From positions 2,294,001-2,358,000 of the forward strand of contig OZ244557.1 in assembly GCA_965217625.1 (NCBI GenBank): a stretch of 64,000 nt of DNA. Reading direction: 5' to 3'. The translations under genes were made by a program, and so were the position numbers. Within the stretch, counting starts at the first letter, position 1. Every line of letters starts with the position of its first letter. The DNA comes from TK10-74A sp965217625. Lineage in GTDB: Bacteria; Chloroflexota; Dehalococcoidia; Bin125. The notes beneath the pieces were generated by a model. That model was not told the origin of the DNA, did no database searches, and worked only from the letters and a program-made list of their open reading frames with translations. Positions 23,583 through 31,021 of the stretch are shown here, piece by piece.

Positions 23583-23969
23583 CTAGGGCCGCGCCACCGG
23601 GCTCGCGTGGTGGTGCAGCAACTTCCAGCCGTCGCTCTGACGAAGAAACGTGTTGCTGACCGCGATCGGATGCCCGCCCACCAACTCCCGCCCCACCACC
23701 AGTGCCACCTCCCCGACGATCTGCGCCGCTTCCGCCGCCCCCACGATCTTGGCCTGCTCGGCGTTGCCCAGGATCGATCCCCAGCTCTCCAGCACCGCCT
23801 CGCGGCCGCGCAGGATGTTCCAGCCCGGATGCACGCAGGTGACCTCGGCGGCGGTCGCCCAGAGCGCCGCCATCGCGTCGGCGTCGCGGGCGTTGAAGGC
23901 CGCGTAGAAGGCCGCGTTGGCGGCGAGCACGGCCGCCTCGTCATCCGGCGGCATGGAGCTCTGCTGCAT
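23583..23969 (-). CDS. NTF2/SnoaL-like fold protein
   Basis: 128 residues. LAANAAFYAAFNARDADAMAALWA, then VTCVHPGWNILRGREAVLESW and SNTFLRQSDGWKLLHHHASP are the standard marks of DUF4440/SnoaL_3-type ketosteroid-isomerase-like proteins. These small cone-shaped dimers bind or isomerise hydrophobic ligands; many have no known role. The stop codon coincides with the CTAG at the cassette's right boundary, so the cassette inserted exactly at the gene's end without changing the protein. Confidence 0.85.
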   Translation of the reverse strand: MQQSSMPPDDEAAVLAANAAFYAAFNARDADAMAALWATAAEVTCVHPGWNILRGREAVLESWGSILGNAEQAKIVGAAEAAQIVGEVALVVGRELVGGHPIAVSNTFLRQSDGWKLLHHHASPVARP

Positions 23970-23984
23970 GCTCGCGGCGGGCCG

Positions 23985-24317
23985 TCAGCCCGGCGTGTCC
24001 GAGCGCCGCCGCCGCGGTCGCCGCTCACGGGGCGGCGACGGCCGCAGCCAATCCTGCAGCTCGCCCGAATACGCCCCCACGATCAGCACCACGATCGACG
24101 CCGGCCGGATCCAGCCCGGCGCGCCGACGTCGTCCAGGAACTCGTAGTAGGGATCGCTCGCGACCATGCCCACGTCGAAGTGCAGGATCGCCACGACCGT
24201 CAGCAGGATCAGGCTCAGGCCCGCGATCGGGTGTGCGCGGTAGTGCGCCCGCTGCGCCCAGAGCACCACGATGAACACCAGCGGCACCGCGAACGCGATG
24301 TACTCCAGCACCGACAC
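23985..24317 (-). CDS. Small membrane protein of unknown function
   Basis: 110 residues from a GTG start. Three hydrophobic segments: YIAFAVPLVFIVVLWA, AGLSLILLTVVAILHF and IRPASIVVLIVGAYSG, followed by a basic Pro/Arg-rich tail (RPSPPRERRPRRRR) that should be cytoplasmic. The family is not recognised. It lies 15 bases before the SnoaL-like gene, in the same direction, and the two may be co-transcribed. Confidence 0.6.
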   Translation of the reverse strand: MSVLEYIAFAVPLVFIVVLWAQRAHYRAHPIAGLSLILLTVVAILHFDVGMVASDPYYEFLDDVGAPGWIRPASIVVLIVGAYSGELQDWLRPSPPRERRPRRRRSDTPG

Positions 24318-24408
24318 GCCCCGCCTCCAACCCTGTGCGCCGCTCGCGGAATGGCGGCGTTCCCCAGCCTAACGATCGCCGGGGCAGACCGGGAAGCCGT
24401 CGCGGTGC

Positions 24409-24414
24409 GACAAT
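24409..24414 (+). promoter_or_regulatory. -10-like hexamer six bases before the DUF3179 start
   Basis: GACAAT ends six bases before the ATG at 24421; no ribosome site is present, consistent with a leaderless mRNA. Confidence 0.3.
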
Positions 24415-24420
24415 GCCCCG

Positions 24421-25836
24421 ATGCAGCGGAGCAGGGCGATCGCGTGGGTCCGACGGCAGGCCGCGCCCATCGGGGTGGCGGCCGTGGCGGCGGTCGCGCT
24501 GCTGGCGTTCGCTTGCGCCTCGGAGGCCGAAGAGCCGACCGTGCAGGCCGTCGGGGAGGACGCCCCCGCGCAGGAGGCGCCCGCCGAGCAGGCCGCCGCC
24601 GAGAGCCAAGCCGAGGTCGAAGCCGCCGAAGAGGCCCCCGCGGAGCCCGCCGCAGAGGATGAGCCCGAGGCCACCGCAGACGACGAGCCGGCGTCCGACC
24701 CCCCAGCCCCCGACTCCGACCCCTTCCTGCCGCTCGACGCCGATGTCACGCCCGCCGGGGAGCCGATCCTGCGCGACCTGGGCGCCCCGCGGCACTTCGG
24801 CAGCGGCTGGGGGACGAACTTCGACATCAGCATCGTCGACTACGGCGAGATCTTGTCCGGCGGCGTGCCGCGCGACGGCATCCCCCCCATCCGCAACCCC
24901 CGCTTCATCTCCATCGCCGAGGCCGACGCGTTGTATGCCGACAGCAGCCCGGTCATGGAGGTCAGCCTGAACGGCGACGCCCGCGCCTATCCGCTCGAGA
25001 TCCTGATCTGGCACGAGATCGTCGCCGACGTCGTAGGCGGCGTGCCGGTCGCGGTGACCTTCTGCCCGCTCTGCAACACGGCCATCACCTTCGACCGCAC
25101 GATTGCCGGCACGGTCTACGACTTCGGGGTCAGCGGCCTGCTGCGCCACAGCGACCTGATCATGTACGACAGCCAGACCGAGTCGCTCTGGCAGCAGATC
25201 GGCGGCGTGGCGATCGTGGGCGACATGGTGGGCGCCCGGCTGACGGTCCTGCCATCCACCATCGTGGCCTGGGGCGACTTCAAGGCGCAGTACCCGGAGG
25301 GCATCGTGCTGTCGCGCGAGACGGGCTACGCGCGGCGCTACGGCGCGAACCCCTACGCCGGCTACGACCGCATCGGGAACACCCCCTTCCTCTTCCGCGG
25401 CGAGATCGACGAGCGGCTCAGCGCCATGGAGCGCGTCGTCACGCTGGACCTGCCGGGCGACGCCGTGGCCTACCCCTTCACCCTGCTCACCGAGCAGCGC
25501 GTCGTCGCGGACGTCCGCGACGGCCGGGAGATCGTGGTGTTCTGGACCCCCGGCGTGACCTCGGCGCTCGACGGGGCCGACATCGCGCGGTCCCGCGACG
25601 TCGGCGCGACGGGCGTCTTCGAGCGCAGCGTCGACGGACGCCCGCTCGACTTCCGCCCCAACCCCGACGACCCGGCCACCTTCCTCGACGAGCAGACGGA
25701 ATCCGTCTGGAACATCTTCGGCGCCGCCCTCTCGGGGCCCTTGGCGGGAGCGCAGTTGACCCCTGTCGTCCACGCCGACCACTTCTGGTTCGCCTGGGCG
25801 GCCTTCCAGCCCGACACCGTCGTCTTCGGCGGCTGA
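24421..25836 (+). CDS. DUF3179 domain-containing exported protein
   Basis: 471 residues. A hydrophobic N-terminal segment ends in LLAFACAS, a loose lipobox with C32, followed by ~75 residues of acidic/Ala/Pro linker. The rest is DUF3179: ARAYPLEILIWHEIVADVV, GVPVAVTFCPLCNTAITFDR (CPLC) and LIMYDSQTESLWQQ, and a similar later segment FLDEQTESVWNIFG. The function of the family is unknown; the CPLCN motif suggests a metal or thiol centre. It is one more envelope protein with a long low-complexity linker in this window. Confidence 0.85.
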   Translation: MQRSRAIAWVRRQAAPIGVAAVAAVALLAFACASEAEEPTVQAVGEDAPAQEAPAEQAAAESQAEVEAAEEAPAEPAAEDEPEATADDEPASDPPAPDSDPFLPLDADVTPAGEPILRDLGAPRHFGSGWGTNFDISIVDYGEILSGGVPRDGIPPIRNPRFISIAEADALYADSSPVMEVSLNGDARAYPLEILIWHEIVADVVGGVPVAVTFCPLCNTAITFDRTIAGTVYDFGVSGLLRHSDLIMYDSQTESLWQQIGGVAIVGDMVGARLTVLPSTIVAWGDFKAQYPEGIVLSRETGYARRYGANPYAGYDRIGNTPFLFRGEIDERLSAMERVVTLDLPGDAVAYPFTLLTEQRVVADVRDGREIVVFWTPGVTSALDGADIARSRDVGATGVFERSVDGRPLDFRPNPDDPATFLDEQTESVWNIFGAALSGPLAGAQLTPVVHADHFWFAWAAFQPDTVVFGG

Positions 25837-25843
25837 CGGCGCG

Positions 25844-26698
25844 TCAGCCCTGCGACACGAACACCTGCGGCCGGCCGTTATCGGGATGCGGCAGGATGCG
25901 CGCCTCGATGTCGTAGCAGCGACGCAGGTTGTCCGGCGTCAGCACCGACCCCGGCGCGCCCTCGGCGATGATCCGGCCCCCCGCCAGCATCAGCAGGCGG
26001 TCGCACCAGCGCGCCGCCAGGTTGACGTCGTGAATCACGACCAGCACGCCCAGCCCCCGCGCATGCGTCAGCCGCTCCAGCGCCTGGAAGAACAGCGACT
26101 GCTGCGCCAGGTCCAGGTTGTGCGTCGGCTCGTCCAGCAGCAGCACGGCCGGCTCCTGGGCCAGCGCCATCGCCAGCGCGACGCGCTGCTGCTCCCCGCC
26201 CGACAGCTGGCGGTACGGCCGCGCCGCCAGCCCTTCGATCCCGACCGCCCGCATCGCGCCCCGGGCCGCGTCGGTGTCGGCCCGGGTGTGACCGCGCAGC
26301 CAGCCCACGTGCGGCCCCCGCCCCAGCAGCACCAACTCCTCGGCGGTGAAGTCGAAGGCGACCTGCAACTCCTGCGGCACGAGCGCCAGCCGTCGCGCCA
26401 GTTCGCGCCGGCCCCAGGCGGCGCGGTCGCGCCCCCCCACCCGCACGACGCCCGCTTGCGGCCGTCGCGTGCCGGTGATCAGGCGCAGCGCCGTCGTCTT
26501 GCCGCAGCCGTTGCGTCCCAGCAGCCCCACCATCTCCCCCGCCGCGACCGCCAGGCTCAGCCCGTCGAGCAGCGGCGCGTCGCCGTAGCGGAAGTGGACG
26601 TCGTGCAGCGCCAGCGCCGGCGCGATGCCGAACGGCGTCGCTGCGGCCGGGACCGCGCGAGCGCCCATGCTGCGAACGGATGCGGCGCTAGAAGACAT
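25844..26698 (-). CDS. btuD: Cobalamin/Fe-siderophore-type ABC transporter ATP-binding protein
   Basis: 284 residues. ATPase of a type II importer: Walker A GRNGCGKT at 61-68, Q-loop LVPQELQVAF, signature LSGGEQQRVALAMALAQE, Walker B VLLLDEPTHNLD and switch HD in VVIHDVNLA. The start at 26698 overlaps the end of the permease gene by 11 bases; a second start at MGARA (26668) is possible. FecE, FhuC and BtuD cannot be separated by sequence alone; the cobalamin riboswitch before the operon points to B12. Confidence 0.85.
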   Translation of the reverse strand: MSSSAASVRSMGARAVPAAATPFGIAPALALHDVHFRYGDAPLLDGLSLAVAAGEMVGLLGRNGCGKTTALRLITGTRRPQAGVVRVGGRDRAAWGRRELARRLALVPQELQVAFDFTAEELVLLGRGPHVGWLRGHTRADTDAARGAMRAVGIEGLAARPYRQLSGGEQQRVALAMALAQEPAVLLLDEPTHNLDLAQQSLFFQALERLTHARGLGVLVVIHDVNLAARWCDRLLMLAGGRIIAEGAPGSVLTPDNLRRCYDIEARILPHPDNGRPQVFVSQG

Positions 26699-27806
26699 AG
26701 TGCCCCCGCGCCCGGCGCAGCAAAACCAGGAAGAACGGCCCCCCCACGATGCCCGTGATCACGCCCAGCGGCACCTCCGTGGGCGAGAGCAGCGTCCGCG
26801 CCGCGAGGTCGGCCAGCACGACGAACAGCGCCCCGTACAGCGCCGACGCCCACAGCAGGCGCCGCTGGTCCGGGCCGATGAGCAGTCGCAGCACGTGCGG
26901 CGTCACCAGCCCCACGAACGCCACCAGCCCGGCCGCCGCGACGGCCGCCGCCGTCATCAGCGAGGAGGCGGCGATCAGGATCAGCTTCGTCTGCTCGACC
27001 CGCACGCCCAGCGCGTGCGCGTGCTCCTCGCCCAGCGCCAGCGCGTTGAGCGGCTGCGCCAGCGCCCGCGCCACCAGCAGCCCCGTCGCGACGAACGGCC
27101 CCAGCAGCAGGAACTGGTCCCAGCCCACCGTGCCCACGCCGCCGAGCAGCCAGGAGAAGATCGCGCCCAGCCGGAACTGCGAGTCGCTCTGCGTGAGCAT
27201 CAGGAACGACATCGACGCCGTCAGGAACGCGCCCACCGCGACCCCCGCCAGCAGCAGCGTCGTCACCGCCACCCGGCCGTCGGAGCGGGCCAGGAAGTAG
27301 ACCAGCAGCACCGTCGCCAGGCTGCCGGCGAAGGCCAGCGCCGGCACCCAGGAGAAGCCGTAGACGATGAACCCCGCCTGCGGCGCGATCAGGAAGCCGA
27401 TCACCGCGGCGAATGCCGCCCCGCTGCTGGCCCCAATGATGAACGGGTCGACCAGCGGGTTGCGGAAGACGCCCTGGAAGATCACGCCGGACGCGCTCAG
27501 CGCCGCCCCCACGACCGCCGCCGAGATCACGCGCGGCAGCCGGATCTCGCGCAGGATGGTCGCCTCCGCGTCGGTCCAGCGCTGCTCCAGATGCACGAGC
27601 GGCAACGAGTCGGCCAGGATGCGCAGCGTGTCCCCCAGCCCGATCGATGCCGAGCCCACGGCCGTCGCCCCCGCCACCGCGCACAGCAGCAGCAGCGTCC
27701 CCAGGCCGTAGAGCAGCACCGCCCCGGGCACGCCCTGCCCGACGAGGCGACGCCCGCCCGCGAGGAGCGGCAGGGGCCGTTGCAGCGGCAGGCGCTGGGT
27801 GGTCAT
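26688..27806 (-). CDS. btuC: FecCD/BtuC-type ABC transporter permease
   Basis: 372 residues from the ATG at 27806, which follows GGAGG. Family segments: RLPRVISAAVVGAALSASG, FQGVFRNPLVDPFIIGASSGAA, LLLAGVAVGAFL, WLLGGVGTVGWDQ and LVAFVGLVTPHVLRLLIGPD. About ten membrane helices, as in BtuC. It starts 16 bases after btuF and overlaps btuD. It forms the channel for vitamin B12 or a related corrinoid across the cytoplasmic membrane. Confidence 0.9.
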   Translation of the reverse strand: MTTQRLPLQRPLPLLAGGRRLVGQGVPGAVLLYGLGTLLLLCAVAGATAVGSASIGLGDTLRILADSLPLVHLEQRWTDAEATILREIRLPRVISAAVVGAALSASGVIFQGVFRNPLVDPFIIGASSGAAFAAVIGFLIAPQAGFIVYGFSWVPALAFAGSLATVLLVYFLARSDGRVAVTTLLLAGVAVGAFLTASMSFLMLTQSDSQFRLGAIFSWLLGGVGTVGWDQFLLLGPFVATGLLVARALAQPLNALALGEEHAHALGVRVEQTKLILIAASSLMTAAAVAAAGLVAFVGLVTPHVLRLLIGPDQRRLLWASALYGALFVVLADLAARTLLSPTEVPLGVITGIVGGPFFLVLLRRARGHYVF

Positions 27807-27822
27807 CGATGCCTCCGGGCCG

Positions 27823-28878
27823 TCATGCGGCCTCATCCATCAGCGCCTGGGCCTCCGCCAGGATCTCCGCGACCCGCTCCAGCGCGTCCAGCAGGCCCAC
27901 GCCGACATTGAACAGCGTGCTGGGCAGCGGCACGACCATCCCGGCCCGCACGGCCGTGATCTGCCCCCAGCCGGTGCGCTCCCCCACCTCCGCCACGGAG
28001 ATCGGGTTGAACGACAACTCGTCCGCGAACTCCTTCGAGTTGAGCAGCAGGATGACCTCCGGGTCGGCGGCGATGATGCTCTCCCAGTTGACCTGCGGGA
28101 ACGCACCCTCCGCCCCCGCGAAGATGTTGGCGCCGCCCGCCAGCTCGATGATCTCCTGGTGCAGCGACCCCGGTCCGACGCTGAACGGCTGCGCCGGCGT
28201 CGATTGATCGACCTCGAGGTAGACGCGCGTCGGTGGCCCGGCGCCGGCGGCCACGGCTTGACTCACTGCCGCCAGCCGCTCGCCCAGATCATCGGCCAGC
28301 GTCTCCCCCGCCGCCTGATCGCCCAGCAGCCGGCCGAGGGTCCGCAGTTGCTCCAGCATCGTCGCCAGCCGGTCCGGGTGGGCCATCGCGTAGACCGGGA
28401 AGCCCAGCGCGCGCGATTGCTGCGCCAGCTCCTCCGTCCCCCCCACCGCGACCAGGACCAGGTCGGGCTGCAACTCCGCGATCGCCTCGATGTTGAAGGT
28501 GAAGTTGTCGCCTCCCACGCTGACCGCGTCGGGCGCCTTGGCGAGCGAGAAGTCGTCCACGCCCACCAGCTGATCCACCAGGCCCAGATCGGCGATCAGG
28601 TCCACGACCGACGGCAGCACCGCGACGACGCGCTCGGGGCGCGCCTCCAGGGTCAACTCGACGCCGGTGTCGTCCGTCACGGTCAGCGGGAACACGTCGA
28701 GGGCGGGCGCGACGCTGCGCTCCACGTCGGCCGCCGTCACCGGACCCGGCGGCGGCGCCGGGTCGTCCTCGCCGCCGCAGGCCGCCAGCGCCGGGGTCAG
28801 CAGCGCGATCAGCGCGACCAGCGCCACCCCCCACCGCGCCCGGCTTCGCCCCGAAGGCTTCGTCGTGTATCCGCGCAC
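27823..28878 (-). CDS. btuF: Cobalamin-type substrate-binding lipoprotein
   Basis: 351 residues. The GTG at 28878 was chosen: it follows GGAAAGGGG and directly precedes a signal peptide (ALVALIALLTPALAACGG, lipobox LAAC with C34). The longer open frame would run into the riboswitch terminator. The fold is the BtuF/FhuD type (PERVVAVLPSVVDLIADLGL, ELQPDLVLVAVGGTEELA, NWESIIAADPEVILLL). It captures the ligand and docks on BtuC. Riboswitch control makes cobalamin or another corrinoid the likely cargo. Confidence 0.9.
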   Translation of the reverse strand: MRGYTTKPSGRSRARWGVALVALIALLTPALAACGGEDDPAPPPGPVTAADVERSVAPALDVFPLTVTDDTGVELTLEARPERVVAVLPSVVDLIADLGLVDQLVGVDDFSLAKAPDAVSVGGDNFTFNIEAIAELQPDLVLVAVGGTEELAQQSRALGFPVYAMAHPDRLATMLEQLRTLGRLLGDQAAGETLADDLGERLAAVSQAVAAGAGPPTRVYLEVDQSTPAQPFSVGPGSLHQEIIELAGGANIFAGAEGAFPQVNWESIIAADPEVILLLNSKEFADELSFNPISVAEVGERTGWGQITAVRAGMVVPLPSTLFNVGVGLLDALERVAEILAEAQALMDEAA

Positions 28879-28942
28879 ACGATGCCCCTTTCCAGCCCCG
28901 GGAGGGTCCGGACGTTGGGCGGTTCGCGGTGTCGGCGGGGCG

Positions 28943-28974
28943 AAAAAAACGACCCGGCCGGCGCGGCGGGGTCG
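28943..28974 (-). terminator. Intrinsic terminator of the cobalamin riboswitch
   Basis: On the minus strand CGACCC (28974-28969) pairs with GGGTCG (28955-28950) around a GC-rich inner stem, followed by seven U (28949-28943). It lies between the riboswitch and btuF, the expected off-switch for transcription. Confidence 0.8.
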
Positions 28975-28975
28975 C

Positions 28976-29122
28976 ACAGCGCCAAGCCCTTCCTCGAAGG
29001 CTCATGCAGCGGTCGGGACGACGCGGGTGTTCGGGCTCCCCCAGCGGCCGCGAGGCGGCGGCGGGGCTACCGTTGCGGGACAGCGCCGGACTTCGACCGG
29101 CTTCCCCCGCGGCGTCCCAGTG
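28976..29122 (-). ncRNA. Cobalamin riboswitch
   Basis: Minus-strand sequence carries the family's hallmarks: GGGGGAAGCCGGTCGAAGTC with CCGGC (29107-29084), CTGTCCCGCAACGG (29083-29070), a GCCGCTG near 29049, and a B12-box-like GCATGAGCC (29009-29001). An intrinsic terminator follows. Adenosylcobalamin-type ligands should bind and reduce expression of btuFCD. The 5' boundary is approximate; a covariance-model search would settle it. Confidence 0.75.
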
Positions 29123-29159
29123 ATTGCGCGGTCAGTCTGTCAGCCGCCGGCGCCGCCGG

Positions 29160-29597
29160 TCAAGCGGTCCCGCCGTCGGCCCGCCAGACCGACACCCGCT
29201 CGACCCGCAGCCGGATCACGGGCCGATCGTCCAGCGCCATCGAGGCGTACTGCGCGTAGCGCGCCCGCAGCGCCGCGACCGCCGCCGCCTGCTCCGGGCC
29301 CGGCGCCAGCACCGCCGCCGCCCCCCGCAGCATCGCCCAGCGCAGCCGCGACCAGTCCTCGTCGTACACGTCGACCAGCAGCGCCGCCCGCGGGTTCTCC
29401 GCGATGTTGCGCAGCCGCCGCAGCCGCAGCGTCGTCTTCGGCTTCTCGTCGATGACCACGTACGCGTCGTCGTCCACCAGCGCGAAGACCACCGGCACGA
29501 CGTGCGGCGCGCCGTCGGCGCCCGATGTCGCCAGCCGCCCCACGCGCTGCCCGTCGATGAATCGCCGCGTCTCCGCGTCGATGGTCGGCCGGCTCAT
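29160..29597 (-). CDS. PPOX-fold (pyridoxamine oxidase-like) protein, probably F420-dependent
   Basis: 145 residues. Split-barrel flavin/F420 fold: IDGQRVGRLATSGADGAPHVVPVVFAL at the N-terminus, then VVIDEKPKTTLRLRRLRNIAENPRAALLVDVY and WSRLRWAMLRGAAAVL, which closely match TIGR03668/Rv1155-type proteins. Those bind deazaflavin F420 and reduce diverse substrates. Three LLM-type oxidoreductases elsewhere in the window are consistent with F420 use. It is transcribed toward the B12 operon. Confidence 0.8.
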   Translation of the reverse strand: MSRPTIDAETRRFIDGQRVGRLATSGADGAPHVVPVVFALVDDDAYVVIDEKPKTTLRLRRLRNIAENPRAALLVDVYDEDWSRLRWAMLRGAAAVLAPGPEQAAAVAALRARYAQYASMALDDRPVIRLRVERVSVWRADGGTA

Positions 29598-29704
29598 ACT
29601 GGCTGCCTCATGCTGCCCACGTCATGCGGACAGTATCGCGGCTATCATCGGCCTGCGCCCCCCGCCGACCGCGCTCGGGCGGCAAGACACGATATGGAGT
29701 CGCC

Positions 29705-29998
29705 ATGGCCCGCCCGGAAAAACTCGATGACGCCACCGTCGCCCAACGCGCCTCCGAACTGGCCGGCTGGTCCGTGGCCGACGGCAAGCTCCGCCGCGCC
29801 TTCCAGTTCGACGACTTCGTGGGCGCGTTCGCGTTCATGACCGCCGCCGCCCTGCAGGCCGAGAAGCTCGACCACCATCCCGAGTGGTTCAACGTCTACA
29901 ACCGCGTCGTCGTCGATCTCTCGACCCACGACGCCGGCGGCGTCACCGACCTCGACTTCCAGCTCGCCGCCGCGATGAACGCTATTGCTGGTGAATAG
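29705..29998 (+). CDS. Pterin-4a-carbinolamine dehydratase
   Basis: 97 residues, the normal size; start at 29705 chosen by family length. The active-site pattern EKLDHHPEWFNVYNRVVVDL, then THDAGGVTDLDFQLA, is diagnostic. The enzyme removes water from 4a-hydroxy-tetrahydropterin to recycle the cofactor of aromatic amino acid hydroxylases. No such hydroxylase is in the window. Many bacteria keep the gene without it, for other pterin roles. Confidence 0.9.
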   Translation: MARPEKLDDATVAQRASELAGWSVADGKLRRAFQFDDFVGAFAFMTAAALQAEKLDHHPEWFNVYNRVVVDLSTHDAGGVTDLDFQLAAAMNAIAGE

Positions 29999-30043
29999 GC
30001 TCCGGCGAGTAGGCGCCGGGGAGTAGCCGCCGCCGCGGGCTGG

Positions 30044-31021
30044 TCAGAGCATCGCCCGCAGTTGGTCGCGCGTCACGTTCGCGCCCGAGACGACCAGCAC
30101 CACCCGCTTGCCCCGCAGACGGCCGCCTCCGTCCGCGTCCGCCTCGTGCAGCGCCGCCGCCGTGCTCGCCGCGCCCGCCGGCTCCGCCAGCACGTGCGCC
30201 AGGTCGAGCAGCGTCCGCACCCCCTCCTCGATCTCCGCGTCCTCGACCAGCAGGAAGTCGTCCAGCGACGCCAGGATGCCCAGCGGCCAGGCGAACGCGC
30301 CCGCCGTCGCCAGCCCCTCCGCGATCGTCGTGTTCGACCGCTGCAGCGGCGTCCCCGCCCGCCACGAGTCGTGCAGCGCCGGCGCCTGCGCCGACTGCAC
30401 CGCCCAGATCCGCGCCGCGTGCCCCAGCCCGTCGCGCACCGTCACCCAGCCGCAGCCGCCCGACCCACCCCCCGCCGGCACGATCACGACCTCCGTCTCC
30501 GGCCCCTGATCCTCCAGCACCTCCAGCGCCGCCGTCCCCACCCCCGCCACCAGCAGCGGCTCGTCCGACGAGTGCACGTAGCGCATCCCCCGTTCGGCCG
30601 CGAACTCCTCCGCCGCGACGCGCGCGTCGTCGTAGCGCGCCCCGCGCAGCGTCACCGCCGCCCCCAGCCGCCGCATCGACGCCACCTTGTCGGCGTTCGC
30701 CCCCTGCGGCGCGAAGACGTGCGCCCGCACGCCGAAGCGCTGCGCGGCGTACGCGATCGACTGCCCGTGATTCCCGGTCGATGCGACGACCACGCCCGTC
30801 TCCCGCTCGGCCGCCGGCAACTGCGAGATCAGGTTGATGCCGCCGCGCAGCTTGAAGACGCTGATCGGGTTGGCCGTCTCCAGCTTCAGCGAGACGTGCG
30901 CGTCCAGCCGCTCCGACAGCCCCGGGCTGTAGACCAGCGGCGTCGGCAGCGGCACGTGCGCCGCGATGGTGTCGGCGGCTTGGCGCACGTCGTCGAGCGT
31001 GGGGGGAGCGGGGGAGGTCAT
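30044..31021 (-). CDS. PLP-dependent threonine/serine dehydratase-like enzyme
   Basis: 325 residues. Fold type II PLP enzyme: TPLVYSPGLSERL, the PLP-lysine K57 in NPISVFKLRGG, asparagine loop VASTGNHGQSIAYAAQ, phosphate-binding loop GGGSGG and the AEPAGAAST segment. Catabolic threonine or serine dehydratase is most likely; other ammonia-lyases of this fold are possible. No ACT domain, so no isoleucine feedback. Its ATG overlaps the stop (ATGA) of the large secreted protein gene upstream, an odd but clear coupling. Confidence 0.85.
   Translation of the reverse strand: MTSPAPPTLDDVRQAADTIAAHVPLPTPLVYSPGLSERLDAHVSLKLETANPISVFKLRGGINLISQLPAAERETGVVVASTGNHGQSIAYAAQRFGVRAHVFAPQGANADKVASMRRLGAAVTLRGARYDDARVAAEEFAAERGMRYVHSSDEPLLVAGVGTAALEVLEDQGPETEVVIVPAGGGSGGCGWVTVRDGLGHAARIWAVQSAQAPALHDSWRAGTPLQRSNTTIAEGLATAGAFAWPLGILASLDDFLLVEDAEIEEGVRTLLDLAHVLAEPAGAASTAAALHEADADGGGRLRGKRVVLVVSGANVTRDQLRAML

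Larger units (their letters stand above)
22369..23586. mobile_element. Transposon-like cassette with terminal inverted repeats and CTAG duplication
   Basis: GGCGTGTTCACATTC at 22373-22387 and the complement of 23568-23582 (GGCCTGTTGACATTC) agree at 13 of 15 positions, and both are bounded outside by CTAG (22369-22372, 23583-23586). Between them are three co-directional genes of visibly lower GC than the flanks, and a promoter. No transposase is present, so it would be a non-autonomous element. A 4-bp CTAG duplication and GG-starting ends are of the type used by some IS5-family elements. The right end abuts the stop codon of the gene at 23583. Confidence 0.6.

Noticed and set aside
28879..28977. 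Longer N-terminus for the B12-binding protein
   Set aside because: It would translate the riboswitch terminator and put ~33 residues before the signal peptide; a GTG with a good ribosome site follows.
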